The notes below the pieces were generated by a model. It was given only the letters and a program-made list of their open reading frames with translations. It was not told the DNA's origin and did no database searches. Both the position numbers and the translations under genes were made by a program. DNA of 41,919 nucleotides from Marinobacter pelagius (GTDB lineage: Bacteria > Pseudomonadota > Gammaproteobacteria > Pseudomonadales > Oleiphilaceae): the NCBI RefSeq assembly GCF_003315345.1, contig NZ_QNRO01000028.1, positions 1 to 41,919 on the forward strand, in the 5' to 3' direction. Positions 23,804 to 35,920 of this stretch are shown in pieces. The stretch's first letter is position 1, and each line of letters begins with the position of its first letter.

Positions 23804-25003
23804 TCAGAACACGAGATAGGTCAGGCTCAGGAACTGGATGAGTCCGGCTAGGGCACCGAACACGCCACCCACGATCATCAGCTGCAACTCTTCCTCGTGA
23901 AAGGCCGGGCGCAGGATGCCCTGGAACTCTCTGGGACCGAGGGATTTCATCTGGCCGGCCAGGACCTGTGCCACCACCGGCGCGCGCTCCCGGTTGAACG
24001 CCGGGTCCGAAAAGACATCACCGGTGGCCACCACGGCTTTCTGGTACAGCGATTTCTTCAATTCGGTATAGCCGGTGACCCCGACCGATACCTGCGCTGT
24101 CAGCTTCAGGACCGGCGAACTGTCCAGTAGTGGCCGCAGGTGTTTCTGGATGATCGCCCGGGTGCGGTCGCCATGGGCACCGTTGATCATGGCATCAGCT
24201 ACTCGTTCGACGGTAATGAGCTCTTCCGCCACCAGTCGCGCCCAGACCTCACTGATTTCAGGCTGCCGGCGCAGGAAAAGGCCCTGGATCTTCCACAACA
24301 GGAAACGGCGGGGTTCAGCAGGAGTAAAAATCAGATTGATGGCCAGCCAGTTGGTCAGGAAGCCGACGGCAAAGCCGCCTAACGGGAGCAGCCACGGCTC
24401 CGGATACCGAACCCAGAGTGGCACCAGCATGGCGCCAAGCAGGCCACCGATGATCGCGCCCAGATTGATTACCGATTGCAGCTCTACTGACCCCGCCTGC
24501 TTGAAGATCCGGTTCATCAGATCCGGATGGCGCTTGAGCTCCCGGCTTAACAGCGCCTTGAGGTCCACCAGCTCGTCCAGATCGTCACCGAAGTCCTCCA
24601 CCAGTTCCTCGACCCGCTCCGGCAACGCTTCCCTCGCCCATTTATAGATCCGGTTACGGACGAACAAGGGCACGTTGTCCCACAGGACCGGGTGATTCTC
24701 GTACATGATTTCATCGATGTACTCATCCACCCTCGGGGTCACCTGTGAGATCACCTGCTCAACGATGCGATGGGGCTCAAGCTTTTCGTAGACGGAATTC
24801 AGATCGCCGAATTTCTGCAGGGTATGGTCAATGCAGATGTGAGCCATTTTCTCTGCTTTACGGGGAATAACCCCCTGCCAGCCAATCACACCGAAGCCGA
24901 CGAACCGGACCGGATAGAAGGACATCTGGATTGCCAGCCAATTCGTCACCCAGCCGGTGACAGCAGCCATGACAGGCACAGACAGGAGTGCTAGGTCGAT
25001 CAA
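23804..25003 (-). CDS. DUF445 family membrane protein
   Basis: A 399-residue membrane-associated protein of DUF445. The motif VTNWLAIQMSFYPV near residue 17 is echoed by FLTNWLAINLIFTP near 213, an internal duplication characteristic of the family. Hydrophobic segments lie at about 3-25, 180-230 and 375-399, with long amphipathic helices between. Function is not established. The start is TTG at 25003 with GGGG six bases upstream. It may share a transcript with nfuA, but a terminator lies between them. Confidence 0.85.
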   Translation of the reverse strand: MIDLALLSVPVMAAVTGWVTNWLAIQMSFYPVRFVGFGVIGWQGVIPRKAEKMAHICIDHTLQKFGDLNSVYEKLEPHRIVEQVISQVTPRVDEYIDEIMYENHPVLWDNVPLFVRNRIYKWAREALPERVEELVEDFGDDLDELVDLKALLSRELKRHPDLMNRIFKQAGSVELQSVINLGAIIGGLLGAMLVPLWVRYPEPWLLPLGGFAVGFLTNWLAINLIFTPAEPRRFLLWKIQGLFLRRQPEISEVWARLVAEELITVERVADAMINGAHGDRTRAIIQKHLRPLLDSSPVLKLTAQVSVGVTGYTELKKSLYQKAVVATGDVFSDPAFNRERAPVVAQVLAGQMKSLGPREFQGILRPAFHEEELQLMIVGGVFGALAGLIQFLSLTYLVF

Positions 25004-25170
25004 GTGTTACCCCGGTTGAGTTTGCGGCCAAAGGCCGACGAGCATTCGGTTCTTGAGTGCCTGCCAACAGTGTAGTGGCCCGGCATGTCAGTCTATGTGA
25101 CCGATGATGAAGTAATTGAAATGTCACAACATTGGCCGTGAAGCCATGGGGTGCGAGGAATTGCGGCAGC

Positions 25171-25195
25171 AAAAACCCCGGCCTGGCGGCCGGGG
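25171..25195 (-). terminator. Rho-independent terminator of nfuA
   Basis: On the minus strand CCCCGGCC, loop GCCA, GGCCGGGG is followed by TTTTT. It lies 15 bases beyond the nfuA stop. Confidence 0.85.
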
Positions 25196-25209
25196 CTCAC
25201 AGAGACGGC

Positions 25210-25797
25210 TTACTGGTAGTAAGCGTTTTCGGTGTAGGAGTGATCTGTTACGTCGCGGACGGCCGTAATTTCCGGCACGCGCTCTTTCAGGGTGGATTCA
25301 ACGCCCTGCTTGAGAGTCAGGCTGACGGCGGAACAGCCCTGACAACCACCACCGAAGCGCAGCACGGCAACGGACTCATCCACGATCTCGACAAGAGACA
25401 CATCTCCGCCGTGGGCCGCCAGGTTCGGATTGATCTCGGAGGCCAGCACGTAGTTCACGCGATCAGGCAGCGGTGCATCATCGTCAATCTTGGGCACCTT
25501 GGCGTTCGGGGCCTTGATGGTCAGCTGACCGCCCATCTGGTCCTTGGAGTAATCGACGTAGGCCTCTTCCAGGAACGGCACCGAATTATGGTCCAGGTAC
25601 AGGGTAAACTTGCCCAGATCCAGCTGCTCGTCCGTTGGAACGACTTCATTGGGCGGGCAGTAGGCCAGGCACGTCTCGGCATTCTTGGTGCCAGGCTGGG
25701 TAACGAAAATCCGTACGCCCATGCCTTCTACGTCCTGCTTTTCAATGAGTTGCGCGAGGTAATCCCGCGCGGAATCTGTCACGGTAACCAATGCCAT
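25210..25797 (-). CDS. nfuA: Fe-S biogenesis protein NfuA
   Basis: A 195-residue iron-sulfur carrier with a degenerate A-type N-terminal domain (1-100) and a C-terminal Nfu domain (about 108-180). The cluster-binding motif GGGCQGCSAVS gives Cys152 and Cys155 in CxxC, matching E. coli NfuA. NPNLAAHGGDVSLV is the usual Nfu start. It delivers [4Fe-4S] clusters under stress or iron limitation. It is divergent from metH, with about 244 bases between. Confidence 0.95.
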   Translation of the reverse strand: MALVTVTDSARDYLAQLIEKQDVEGMGVRIFVTQPGTKNAETCLAYCPPNEVVPTDEQLDLGKFTLYLDHNSVPFLEEAYVDYSKDQMGGQLTIKAPNAKVPKIDDDAPLPDRVNYVLASEINPNLAAHGGDVSLVEIVDESVAVLRFGGGCQGCSAVSLTLKQGVESTLKERVPEITAVRDVTDHSYTENAYYQ

Positions 25798-25978
25798 GTT
25801 TCCTACCCGTTTGGAAGTTTGATTCCTATTTTAAGAGAGTTCGCGGGAACATGAAAGACCAAGTAAAATAGTCGGGATTTAATCAGGTAATGAATTTCCC
25901 GTATGAATGCCTGCTTTAAGCACCAGTAATGCGGCTCTTGATATTGATCATTCGAACTAAGACGGAATCCGGCATTTT

Positions 25979-25987
25979 TGCTATGAT
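25979..25987 (+). promoter_or_regulatory. Extended -10 promoter element for metH
   Basis: TG-C-TATGAT, a good extended -10, about 55 bases upstream of the metH ATG. No clear -35 is seen at 17 bases. I see no cobalamin riboswitch-like structure in the leader. Confidence 0.5.
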
Positions 25988-26041
25988 CCCGCGCCATTGA
26001 CTGAAATACGACGTTAGCCACGACACCCGGAAGATTTCCCT

Positions 26042-29740
<3,699 letters not shown>

Positions 29741-29758
29741 ACGGGGACATAGCACGCA

Positions 29759-29998
29759 ATGACCGACACAACCGACAATCAAAGCAACAAGAAAGATCGG
29801 AAATCGGGCTCACCGGGCGTTTTGAAAATAATGCAAAGCATTCTGGCCGGCGCTTTCGGGGTTCAGTCCGACAAGCGCCGGCAAGAGGATTTCTCCAGCC
29901 ACAGTCCCTGGCCCTATATCATTGCCGGACTATTGTTCACCGCGGCCTTTGTGGGCGGACTGATTCTGGTGGTACAGGCTGTGCTCGCCAGCCAGTAG
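29759..29998 (+). CDS. DUF2970 family small membrane protein
   Basis: A 79-residue protein with a charged N-terminus, the conserved segment VLKIMQSILAGAFGVQSDKR (21-40) and one transmembrane helix near residues 53-75. This is the DUF2970 pattern; function unknown. It lies 18 bases after metH and is probably co-transcribed. Its stop abuts the stop of a convergent 34-residue gene. Confidence 0.85.
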   Translation: MTDTTDNQSNKKDRKSGSPGVLKIMQSILAGAFGVQSDKRRQEDFSSHSPWPYIIAGLLFTAAFVGGLILVVQAVLASQ

Positions 29999-29999
29999 A

Positions 30000-30104
30000 C
30001 TATTGGCCCGAGACCCAGACAACGGCGAAGGCGACCACCAGTACCACTACCAGAACTGCAGCGATGGCGTCTGCCTGACTGTCTGAACGCATGCTCTTTT
30101 TCAT
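30000..30104 (-). CDS. 34-residue single-span membrane protein
   Basis: A small gene read on the minus strand: MKKSMRSDSQADAIAAVLVV, then VLVVAFAVVWVSGQ and a stop. A charged cytoplasmic start is followed by one transmembrane helix (about residues 13-32), so Nin-Cout insertion is expected from the positive N-terminus. AAGGGG lies seven bases upstream of the ATG, a good ribosome-binding site. It is convergent with the DUF2970 gene, stop codons one base apart. I recognise no family; function unknown. Confidence 0.6.
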   Translation of the reverse strand: MKKSMRSDSQADAIAAVLVVVLVVAFAVVWVSGQ

Positions 30105-30235
30105 GGAAGTACCCCTTCTCACTTTTTTTCAGGTCATTGTTGTTATCTTTTCAGTTAAGCAGGAAATTGATATTCGTCCAGCCTGTGCCCCGCCCGCTTA
30201 TCGCCTGAATCGATAAACATATTTTGAAATAATCA

Positions 30236-30264
30236 TTTTGGAAATAAAAACCTGGTGATATCCT
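30236..30264 (+). promoter_or_regulatory. Promoter candidate for the sulfite/nitrite reductase operon
   Basis: TTTTGG, 17 bases, TATCCT (30,259-30,264), with TG one base before the -10. The preceding 50 bases are strikingly AT-rich (AAACATATTTTGAAATAATC), which would suit a LysR-type activator such as CysB; that is inference. Confidence 0.35.
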
Positions 30265-30298
30265 GCGATCCAGATATAAGAGGCAGGACATTACCCCT

Positions 30299-31951
30299 AT
30301 GTACGTATACGACGAACACGACCGGCAAATGGCAGCGGAACGGGTAGCCCAGTTCAGGGACCAGACCCGACGCGCCCTGGCGGGCGAACTCAGCGAGGAA
30401 GAATTCCTTCCGCTGCGCTTGCAGAACGGACTCTACGTCCAGCGCCATGCTCCGATGCTGAGGATCTGCGTGCCTTACGGCATGCTGCGCTCCGACCAGT
30501 TGCGTCGTCTCGCCCGTATCACCCGGGATTACGACAAGGGCTACGCCCATTTCACCACCCGGCAGAACGTGCAGCTCAACTGGCCGGCCCTGGAGGATGT
30601 TCCGGACATTCTGGCCGACCTGGCGGAGGTGGAAATGCACGCCAACCAGACCAGTGGCAACTGCATCCGGAACACCACCACAGACCAGTTTTCCGGTGTT
30701 CAGGCCGATGAGATTACCGATCCCCGGCCCTACTGCGAAATTATCCGCCAGTGGTCCACGTTCCATCCGGAATTCGCGTTCCTGCCCCGCAAGTTCAAGG
30801 TGGCAGTAAACGCCTCTGAAAAAACGGACCGCGCGGCAATCCGCATCCACGACATCGGGCTTCAGATCGTGCGCAACGACGCCGGCGAACTGGGCTTCCG
30901 TGTTCATGTGGGTGGCGGCCTCGGCCGGACACCGATGGTCGGCCCGGTGATCCGCGAATTCCTGCCGGAACTGGATTTGCTGACCTATCTCGAGGCGGTC
31001 CTGCGGGTCTACAACCGCTATGGCCGCCGGGACAACAAGTTCAAGGCGCGGATCAAGATTCTGGTCAAGGCTCTGACGCCCGAAGGTTTTGCCGAGAAAG
31101 TGGAAGCGGAGTGGGCGCACATCAAGGATTCGCCGACCCGCCTGACTCCGGAAGCCATTGAGCGGATGAAGGGGTTCTTTACCGAACCGCCTTACGAAGC
31201 CCTCGACAACGCAACCGACCTGCTTGCCCGGCAACGGTTCGAGAACCGCGATTTTGACCAGTGGCTGAGCCACAACGTGGACGTTCACAAGAAGCCCGGC
31301 TACGCCATTGTAACCCTGACCCTGAAGAAGACCGGCACACCGCCGGGCGATGTCACTGATCACCAGCTCGAACAGATTGCCGATCTGGCCGATGAGTACA
31401 GTTTCGGAGAGGTCCGGGTCACCCACCACCAGAACGTGGTGCTGGCCGATGTGCGCCAGGACCGGCTGCTGGAACTGTGGGAAGCCATCACGCCCATGGG
31501 CTTCGGGACCGCCAACCTGAACACCCTGACCGACATCATCTGCTGCCCGGGCGGCGATTACTGCGCCCTGGCCAACGCCAAATCCATCCCGGTGGCCGAG
31601 GCCATCCAGCGTCGGTTCGAGGACCTGGACTACCTGTATGACCTGGGCAACATCGATCTGAACATCTCCGGGTGCATGAACGCCTGTGGTCATCACCACG
31701 TCGGCAACATTGGCGTATTGGGTGTCGACAAGAAGGGCGAGGAGTTCTACCAGGTCAGCCTGGGCGGCTCTTCCCACCATGACGCGGATATCGGCAAGAT
31801 TCTCGGGCCCTCCTTTGCCCGGGAGGACATGCCGGAAGTTATCGCAAAGATTATCGATGTGTACGTCGATCAGCGTACCGAAGAGGAAGAGTTCCTCGAC
31901 ACCTATCGTCGGATTGGTATCAAACCATTCAAGGAGCGGGTTTATGCCTGA
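30299..31951 (+). CDS. Sirohaem [4Fe-4S] sulfite/nitrite reductase, CysI-like
   Basis: A 550-residue hemoprotein with the duplicated ferredoxin-like/sirohaem fold. First repeat: KGYAHFTTRQNVQLNW, then NCIRNTTTDQFSG. Second repeat: EVRVTHHQNVVL. The cluster ligands are Cys416 and Cys422 (CCPGGDYC) and Cys459 and Cys463 (SGCMNACGHHH). It reduces sulfite to sulfide (or nitrite to ammonium). The following DUF934 gene, and the resemblance to the P. aeruginosa cysI locus, favour assimilatory sulfite reduction. No CysJ flavoprotein is present, so ferredoxin may be the donor. GAGG precedes the ATG. Confidence 0.9.
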   Translation: MYVYDEHDRQMAAERVAQFRDQTRRALAGELSEEEFLPLRLQNGLYVQRHAPMLRICVPYGMLRSDQLRRLARITRDYDKGYAHFTTRQNVQLNWPALEDVPDILADLAEVEMHANQTSGNCIRNTTTDQFSGVQADEITDPRPYCEIIRQWSTFHPEFAFLPRKFKVAVNASEKTDRAAIRIHDIGLQIVRNDAGELGFRVHVGGGLGRTPMVGPVIREFLPELDLLTYLEAVLRVYNRYGRRDNKFKARIKILVKALTPEGFAEKVEAEWAHIKDSPTRLTPEAIERMKGFFTEPPYEALDNATDLLARQRFENRDFDQWLSHNVDVHKKPGYAIVTLTLKKTGTPPGDVTDHQLEQIADLADEYSFGEVRVTHHQNVVLADVRQDRLLELWEAITPMGFGTANLNTLTDIICCPGGDYCALANAKSIPVAEAIQRRFEDLDYLYDLGNIDLNISGCMNACGHHHVGNIGVLGVDKKGEEFYQVSLGGSSHHDADIGKILGPSFAREDMPEVIAKIIDVYVDQRTEEEEFLDTYRRIGIKPFKERVYA

Positions 31952-32450
31952 TGTAATCAACGCAGACGGCACTATCCGTCAGGACAACTGGGCGGTGGTT
32001 CCGCGCCCGGAAGATGGTGAGTCTCTTGCCATTCCGTCAGACCAGCCGGCGCTGATTCCGGCCGATTTGTGGCTGGCCGGCTACGAGCATTTCACCGGCA
32101 ATGACCGGATCGGTGTCTGGTTTGACAGCCACGATGAGCCGGAAATCATTGCGGATAAGGTCAACGAACTGCCGCTGATCGGGGTGAATTTCCCGCGCTT
32201 CGTGGATGGCCGTGGCTATAGCATTGCCAGGTTGTTGCGGGAGCGGTTTGGGTACCGGAACGAGCTGCGGGCCATCGGGGATGTGCTGCTCGACCAGCTG
32301 CAGTTCATGAAGCGGTGTGGGTTTGATTCCTATGCCTTGCGTGCCGACAAGGACATCAACCATGCGGCCACTTGCCTGAATTTCTTCAGCCAGGGGTATC
32401 AGGCGGCGACGGATACGGATTTGCCGCTGTTTCGGCGGCGGGCCGGGTGA
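31944..32450 (+). CDS. DUF934 family protein, sulfite reductase partner
   Basis: A 168-residue soluble protein of DUF934. INFPRFVDGRGYS-type sequence (VNFPRFVDGRGYSIARLL), then GYRNELRAIGDVLLDQL and MKRCGFDSYALR are its marks. Members nearly always follow a CysI-like gene, and are thought to assist the reductase or its electron supply, without proof. ATG 31944 overlaps the reductase stop by eight bases; upstream in-frame starts lie within that gene. REP-like palindromes follow it. Confidence 0.88.
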   Translation: MPDVINADGTIRQDNWAVVPRPEDGESLAIPSDQPALIPADLWLAGYEHFTGNDRIGVWFDSHDEPEIIADKVNELPLIGVNFPRFVDGRGYSIARLLRERFGYRNELRAIGDVLLDQLQFMKRCGFDSYALRADKDINHAATCLNFFSQGYQAATDTDLPLFRRRAG

Positions 32451-32470
32451 TTTGGAGTTTGGTTGAAGAT

Positions 32471-32500
32471 GGGGTCAGATGAACAAGTTCATCAGACCCC
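32471..32500. repeat. REP-like palindrome, copy 2 (reverse orientation)
   Basis: GGGGTCAGATGAAC, AA, GTTCATCAGACCCC, with an A-A mismatch at arm position 7. It is the exact reverse complement of copy 3, 30 bases away. Confidence 0.85.
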
Positions 32501-32530
32501 TGAGTAAGCACCTGAGTTGGCGGCCAGATC

Positions 32531-32560
32531 GGGGTCTGATGAACTTGTTCATCTGACCCC
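32531..32560. repeat. REP-like palindrome, copy 3
   Basis: GGGGTCTGATGAAC, TT, GTTCATCTGACCCC, with a T-T mismatch at position 7. Followed by ATTTTC, as are copies 5 and 7. Confidence 0.85.
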
Positions 32561-32573
32561 ATTTTCTGCCCCC

Positions 32574-32603
32574 GGGGTCTGAAGAAAGCTTTCTTCTGAC
32601 CCC
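32574..32603. repeat. REP-like palindrome, copy 4
   Basis: GGGGTCTGAAGAAAG then CTTTCTTCTGACCCC, T-T mismatch at position 7 and the GAAGAA variant of the inner arm. It lies 15 bases past the 3' end of the YhdH-type gene and may help end both converging transcripts. Confidence 0.85.
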
Positions 32604-32618
32604 TACTTGGACGTCACC

Positions 32619-33617
32619 TCACCGGCTATGGTCCAGCACAATCTTGCCGGCGGACGCCCCCTTCAAAAACGCCTTCAACGCCTCATCCAGCTCCGCACGC
32701 CCGATATCCCGGGCCGAAGCTTCGGTCTTCGGACACTTCCACTCGCCGGCAAACTTCTCCCACACGGCTTGCTTGTCCGGCAAAGGAATCTCAACCGAAT
32801 CCACACCCAGCAAATTTACACCACGCAGGATGAACGGCAGCACGGTAGTGGACAGTTGGGGACCGGCCACCAGGCCGCAGCACGACACTGACCCACCCGG
32901 CTGGACCTGCTTAAGCAATTCCGCCAACGGTGTTCCACCCACGGTATCCACCGCATTGGCAAAGACCGGCTTGAGCAGCGGCTTCTTTTCTTCCGCCAGG
33001 GCGTCACGGCCCACCACTTCACTGGCGCCCAGATCCTTCAGGCTGTCGGCATGATCAGCCTTGCCACTGATCGCCACAACGTCAAAGCCCAGGTTCGCCA
33101 GCAACTCGATGGCGACGCTGCCGACGGCACCGGAGGCGCCACTGACAGCCACCTTGCCCTGTTCCGGACTGGCGCCCATCTTCAGGAGTTTGCCTACACA
33201 CAGGCCCGCAGTCAGGCCAGCGGTGCCGTAAATCATCGCGGTGCGAGCATCCCAGCCGGAGGGCATCGGCACACACCATGCAGCCGGCACACGGATGTAC
33301 TCACCAAAACCGCCATCGGTGTTCATACCGAGGTCATACCCGGTCACAATTACCCGGCTGCCCACCGCCGGCTCACCGGTTGCCGATTCCACCACTTCAC
33401 CGGCGGCATCAATGCCCGGGGTGTGGGGAAACGAGCGGGTAACGCCCTTGTTGCCAGACGCAGACAGCGCGTCCTTGTAGTTCAGTGAGGAGTGGGTGAC
33501 CCGGATCAGAACCTCGCCTTCCGGCAGATCGGCCGTGCTGAGGGTCTGTTCACTACCCTGGTATTCGCCATCTTTCTCTTCCACTCGCCAGGCTTTGAAT
33601 TCGCTGTTCGTTGTCAT
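32619..33617 (-). CDS. YhdH/AcuI-type NADPH-dependent acrylyl-CoA reductase-like oxidoreductase
   Basis: A 332-residue zinc-free medium-chain dehydrogenase/reductase. HSSLNYKDALSASGNKGVTR, then FPHTPGIDAAGEVV and SRVIVTGYDLGMNTDGGFGE are YhdH/YhfP signatures; the nucleotide motif is SGASGAVGSVAIELLANLG. Relatives reduce acrylyl-CoA to propionyl-CoA, which protects against reactive acrylyl-CoA, for example from DMSP breakdown. Substrate here is not proven. ATG 33617 has GGGG seven bases upstream; a longer reading overlaps sohB. It is 23 bases after sohB and probably in its transcript. Confidence 0.88.
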   Translation of the reverse strand: MTTNSEFKAWRVEEKDGEYQGSEQTLSTADLPEGEVLIRVTHSSLNYKDALSASGNKGVTRSFPHTPGIDAAGEVVESATGEPAVGSRVIVTGYDLGMNTDGGFGEYIRVPAAWCVPMPSGWDARTAMIYGTAGLTAGLCVGKLLKMGASPEQGKVAVSGASGAVGSVAIELLANLGFDVVAISGKADHADSLKDLGASEVVGRDALAEEKKPLLKPVFANAVDTVGGTPLAELLKQVQPGGSVSCCGLVAGPQLSTTVLPFILRGVNLLGVDSVEIPLPDKQAVWEKFAGEWKCPKTEASARDIGRAELDEALKAFLKGASAGKIVLDHSR

Positions 33618-33640
33618 CGTGTTACCCCGTTTGTTGTCAG

Positions 33641-34705
33641 CTACTGAATCTTCTGGTTCCGGAAAGCGCTGAGCACGCGCCATACGGTGTGCTCCAGGGC
33701 TGCGCTGGTGGCCAGGCCCAGTTTTTCCGGGAGTGTCCGCTTGCGTTGGTATGTTACTGACACTACGTCGGCACGATCACAGGCCTCAATGAGATATTCG
33801 TCGGAGGTCTTGATCTCGTCGATCAGATTGACGTCCAGGGCCCGCTTGCCAAACCAGATGTCGCCATTTGCCACTTTGGCGATATCGACACTGGGCCGGC
33901 GCTCGGTCACGTACTCCTTGAACAGCCCATGGGTATCTTCCAGGTCCTCGAGAAACTTCTGCCGGCCTTTCTCGGTATTTTCCCCGAAGATGGTCATGGT
34001 TCGCTTGTGCTCGCCGGCGGTCAGCACCTCGAAATCCACATCGTTCTTCTTGAGGAAGCGGTGGAAGTTCGGCAACTGGGCAACCACCCCGATGGATCCG
34101 AGAATGGCAAAGGGAGAGGCGACGATCCGGTCCGCCACACAGGCCATCATGTAACCGCCACTGGCAGCCACCTTGTCGACGCAGGCCGTCAGCGGGATGC
34201 CCTTGCTGCGAATCCGGTCCAGCTGGGCGGCAGCCAGGCCATAGGAATGCACCAGTCCGCCCCCGCTTTCCAGGCGAATTACCACCTCGTCCTGCTCCGG
34301 TTTGGCAACACTCAGGACCGCTGAAATGGACCGGCGCAGCTGATCGGTATCGCTGGCTTTGATATCTCCATCGAAATCGAGCACATAGACTCTCGTGCGA
34401 ACTTCCTGCTCGTCACTATCACTTTTGGCCTTGGCTTTTGCGGCCTTTTTCTCGGCTTTGGCTTCCTTTTTACGTGCTTTCTGGAAGGCTTTGCGTTCGC
34501 CTTCGTCCATCAGGCGCGCCTGAATGGTTTCCCGCAACTTCTGGTATTTGTCGTTGAGCTTCCGGATTCTCAACTCGCCCTCACCTTCGTGATCCCCACG
34601 CTCCTTTTGGGCAGCAGAGAGGATGACGGAAATGATCACGAGGGCGGCAACCACGAAGGTCACGACCTTGGCCAGGAACAGGCCGTATTCTGTCAGGAAC
34701 TCCAA
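33641..34705 (-). CDS. sohB: Inner-membrane serine protease SohB (peptidase S49)
   Basis: A 354-residue S49 peptidase with an N-terminal transmembrane segment (about 8-31), a highly charged Lys/Ala-rich linker (60-100) and a periplasmic-side protease domain. Catalytic residues are Ser182 in KVAASGGYMMA and Lys234 in AGEHKRTMT, the Ser-Lys dyad of SohB/SppA. SGGGLVHSYGLAAAQLDRIR precedes it. The start is TTG at 34705, with GGAG eight bases upstream; no ATG fits. It shares a short intergenic region with the divergent SCP2 gene. Confidence 0.92.
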   Translation of the reverse strand: MEFLTEYGLFLAKVVTFVVAALVIISVILSAAQKERGDHEGEGELRIRKLNDKYQKLRETIQARLMDEGERKAFQKARKKEAKAEKKAAKAKAKSDSDEQEVRTRVYVLDFDGDIKASDTDQLRRSISAVLSVAKPEQDEVVIRLESGGGLVHSYGLAAAQLDRIRSKGIPLTACVDKVAASGGYMMACVADRIVASPFAILGSIGVVAQLPNFHRFLKKNDVDFEVLTAGEHKRTMTIFGENTEKGRQKFLEDLEDTHGLFKEYVTERRPSVDIAKVANGDIWFGKRALDVNLIDEIKTSDEYLIEACDRADVVSVTYQRKRTLPEKLGLATSAALEHTVWRVLSAFRNQKIQ

Positions 34706-34804
34706 AATGGCTTCTCCAAATGGTTATGCAAAGACGAGAGTGTAACTTACCGAATTGACACTGATAAGCGGAGCAAAAAAATTAAAACAAGCGTTCGATC
34801 GAGC

Positions 34805-34833
34805 TTGACACGACCCTCTGCTGACCATAAAGT
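34805..34833 (+). promoter_or_regulatory. Sigma-70 promoter for the SCP2 gene
   Basis: A perfect -35 TTGACA (34,805-34,810), 17-base spacer and -10 TAAAGT (34,828-34,833). Transcription would start near 34,840, about 50 bases before the ATG. Confidence 0.65.
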
Positions 34834-34888
34834 CGAATTGCGAGATCGGCTTCTCCAAGACAAGACAACCATTCAGAAGGGCAAGATA

Positions 34889-35203
34889 ATGTCTGTAGCT
34901 CAGGTATTTGAAAAACTCGAACAGAATTTCAACGCAGACGCAGCTCAAGGCCTCGATCTGGTGTTCCAGTTCGACATTGAGGACGACAAGAACTACCACC
35001 TGGCCATCAACGACGGCTCCTGCAAGCTGCACGAAGGCTCTCATGAAGACCCTTCCGTTACCCTGATCATGAACTCCGATACTCTGCAGGGCATCGTTTC
35101 CGGCGAAACCGATGGTATGCAGGCGTTCATGGCTGGTCAGCTGCGCGCTGAAGGCGACATGATGCTGGCAACCAAGCTGGGCGAGCTGTTCAACATGGGC
35201 TGA
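34889..35203 (+). CDS. SCP2 sterol-binding-domain protein
   Basis: A 104-residue SCP2-fold protein: VFEKLEQNFNADAAQGLDLV, VTLIMNSDTLQGIVSGETDG and the closing MAGQLRAEGDMMLATKLGEL are characteristic. The fold is a hydrophobic tunnel binding fatty acyl-CoAs or other lipids. ATG 34889 is chosen because a promoter and AAGGGCAAG lie upstream. It is a single-gene unit with its own promoter and terminator. Its ligand is unknown. Confidence 0.88.
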   Translation: MSVAQVFEKLEQNFNADAAQGLDLVFQFDIEDDKNYHLAINDGSCKLHEGSHEDPSVTLIMNSDTLQGIVSGETDGMQAFMAGQLRAEGDMMLATKLGELFNMG

Positions 35204-35219
35204 AGCCCCGCCCCGCTCA

Positions 35220-35250
35220 TAAAAAAACCTGCGCGCGTCGCAGGTTTTTT
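35220..35250. terminator. Bidirectional terminator between SCP2 and the convergent membrane protein gene
   Basis: A-run, CCTGCG, loop, CGCAGG, T6. The A-run and T-run make it functional on both strands; the genes converge on it (stops at 35,203 and 35,268). Confidence 0.85.
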
Positions 35251-35267
35251 ATGCCTGAATAACCGAT

Positions 35268-35915
35268 TTACTCATCCCAGAGCTGCACCGCCTGCCGTGC
35301 CGCTTCATTCTGGGGAGCCGCCACCAACCCTGAGGCTGACAACCTGACTTCGAACAGGGCGCCGTCGCGCATCGGCATGAAAGTGGCATTACCATAGACC
35401 CCCTCCACAAACGGCAAGTTGAATTGCCGGTCCAGCTCCCAGAGATCGGGCCACTTCTGCTCACTCAGCCCGATCACCGTCCTGGGCATACTCTGTTCGT
35501 TCTCAAGCGAGGTATAGCGACCACTCAGGCGCTCCAGTCGATATCCCGGTGCGACTCCCAACCAGCGAATGGGGCCCGCGAACCGGATGATGCGCGCATC
35601 CAGTTGCCACTGATCCCCCCTGACCGACTGGATGACCGGTGCCCCTTCTCCGGTCTGCAGGGTCACAACCCAGAGCTGCTCTCCCTGCCGCTGGGTGGAG
35701 ACCGTCGCTACGGTCTTCATCCCTTCCAGTGACTGGTAGCCCAGCAGGTTCACGGCAATCACCAGGGTATAAATTCCGATTACCAGCACGGAGAATACCG
35801 CCATGCCTTTCAGCCAGCCCAGCAACCAACGAGGGCGGAGGAAAAAAAGGAGGCTCGCAATCACCAGCACCGCGCCGACGACCGCCAGTACGATGGTTGC
35901 GAGCTCATGGGACAT
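35268..35915 (-). CDS. Conserved hypothetical membrane-anchored protein
   Basis: A 215-residue protein with two N-terminal transmembrane helices (about 5-27 and 36-61) and a beta-rich soluble domain, probably periplasmic. WVVTLQTGEGAPVIQSVRGD, then RFAGPIRWLGVAPGYRLERL is distinctive. Homologues in Pseudomonas are loosely labelled multidrug transporter, which this topology does not support; I would not assign a function. It follows fimL by five bases on the same strand, so it is probably co-transcribed. Confidence 0.7.
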   Translation of the reverse strand: MSHELATIVLAVVGAVLVIASLLFFLRPRWLLGWLKGMAVFSVLVIGIYTLVIAVNLLGYQSLEGMKTVATVSTQRQGEQLWVVTLQTGEGAPVIQSVRGDQWQLDARIIRFAGPIRWLGVAPGYRLERLSGRYTSLENEQSMPRTVIGLSEQKWPDLWELDRQFNLPFVEGVYGNATFMPMRDGALFEVRLSASGLVAAPQNEAARQAVQLWDE

Positions 35916-35920
35916 GGGGA

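Noticed and set aside
25868..25891. IscR type 1-like site upstream of nfuA (ATAGTCGG ... TCAGGTAA)
   Set aside because: One half matches the remembered consensus fairly well, but the other has several mismatches and the spacing is two bases short.
25798..26041. Cobalamin riboswitch ahead of metH
   Set aside because: I looked for the conserved B12-box-like core and found nothing resembling it.
30233..31972. Long minus-strand ORF of 579 codons opposite the sulfite reductase
   Set aside because: It is a shadow of the GC-rich reductase gene; the plus strand has all family motifs.
32471..32603. CRISPR array
   Set aside because: Three 30-base repeats with unequal spacers (30 and 13 bases), alternating orientation and full palindromy fit REP/REPIN elements, not CRISPR.
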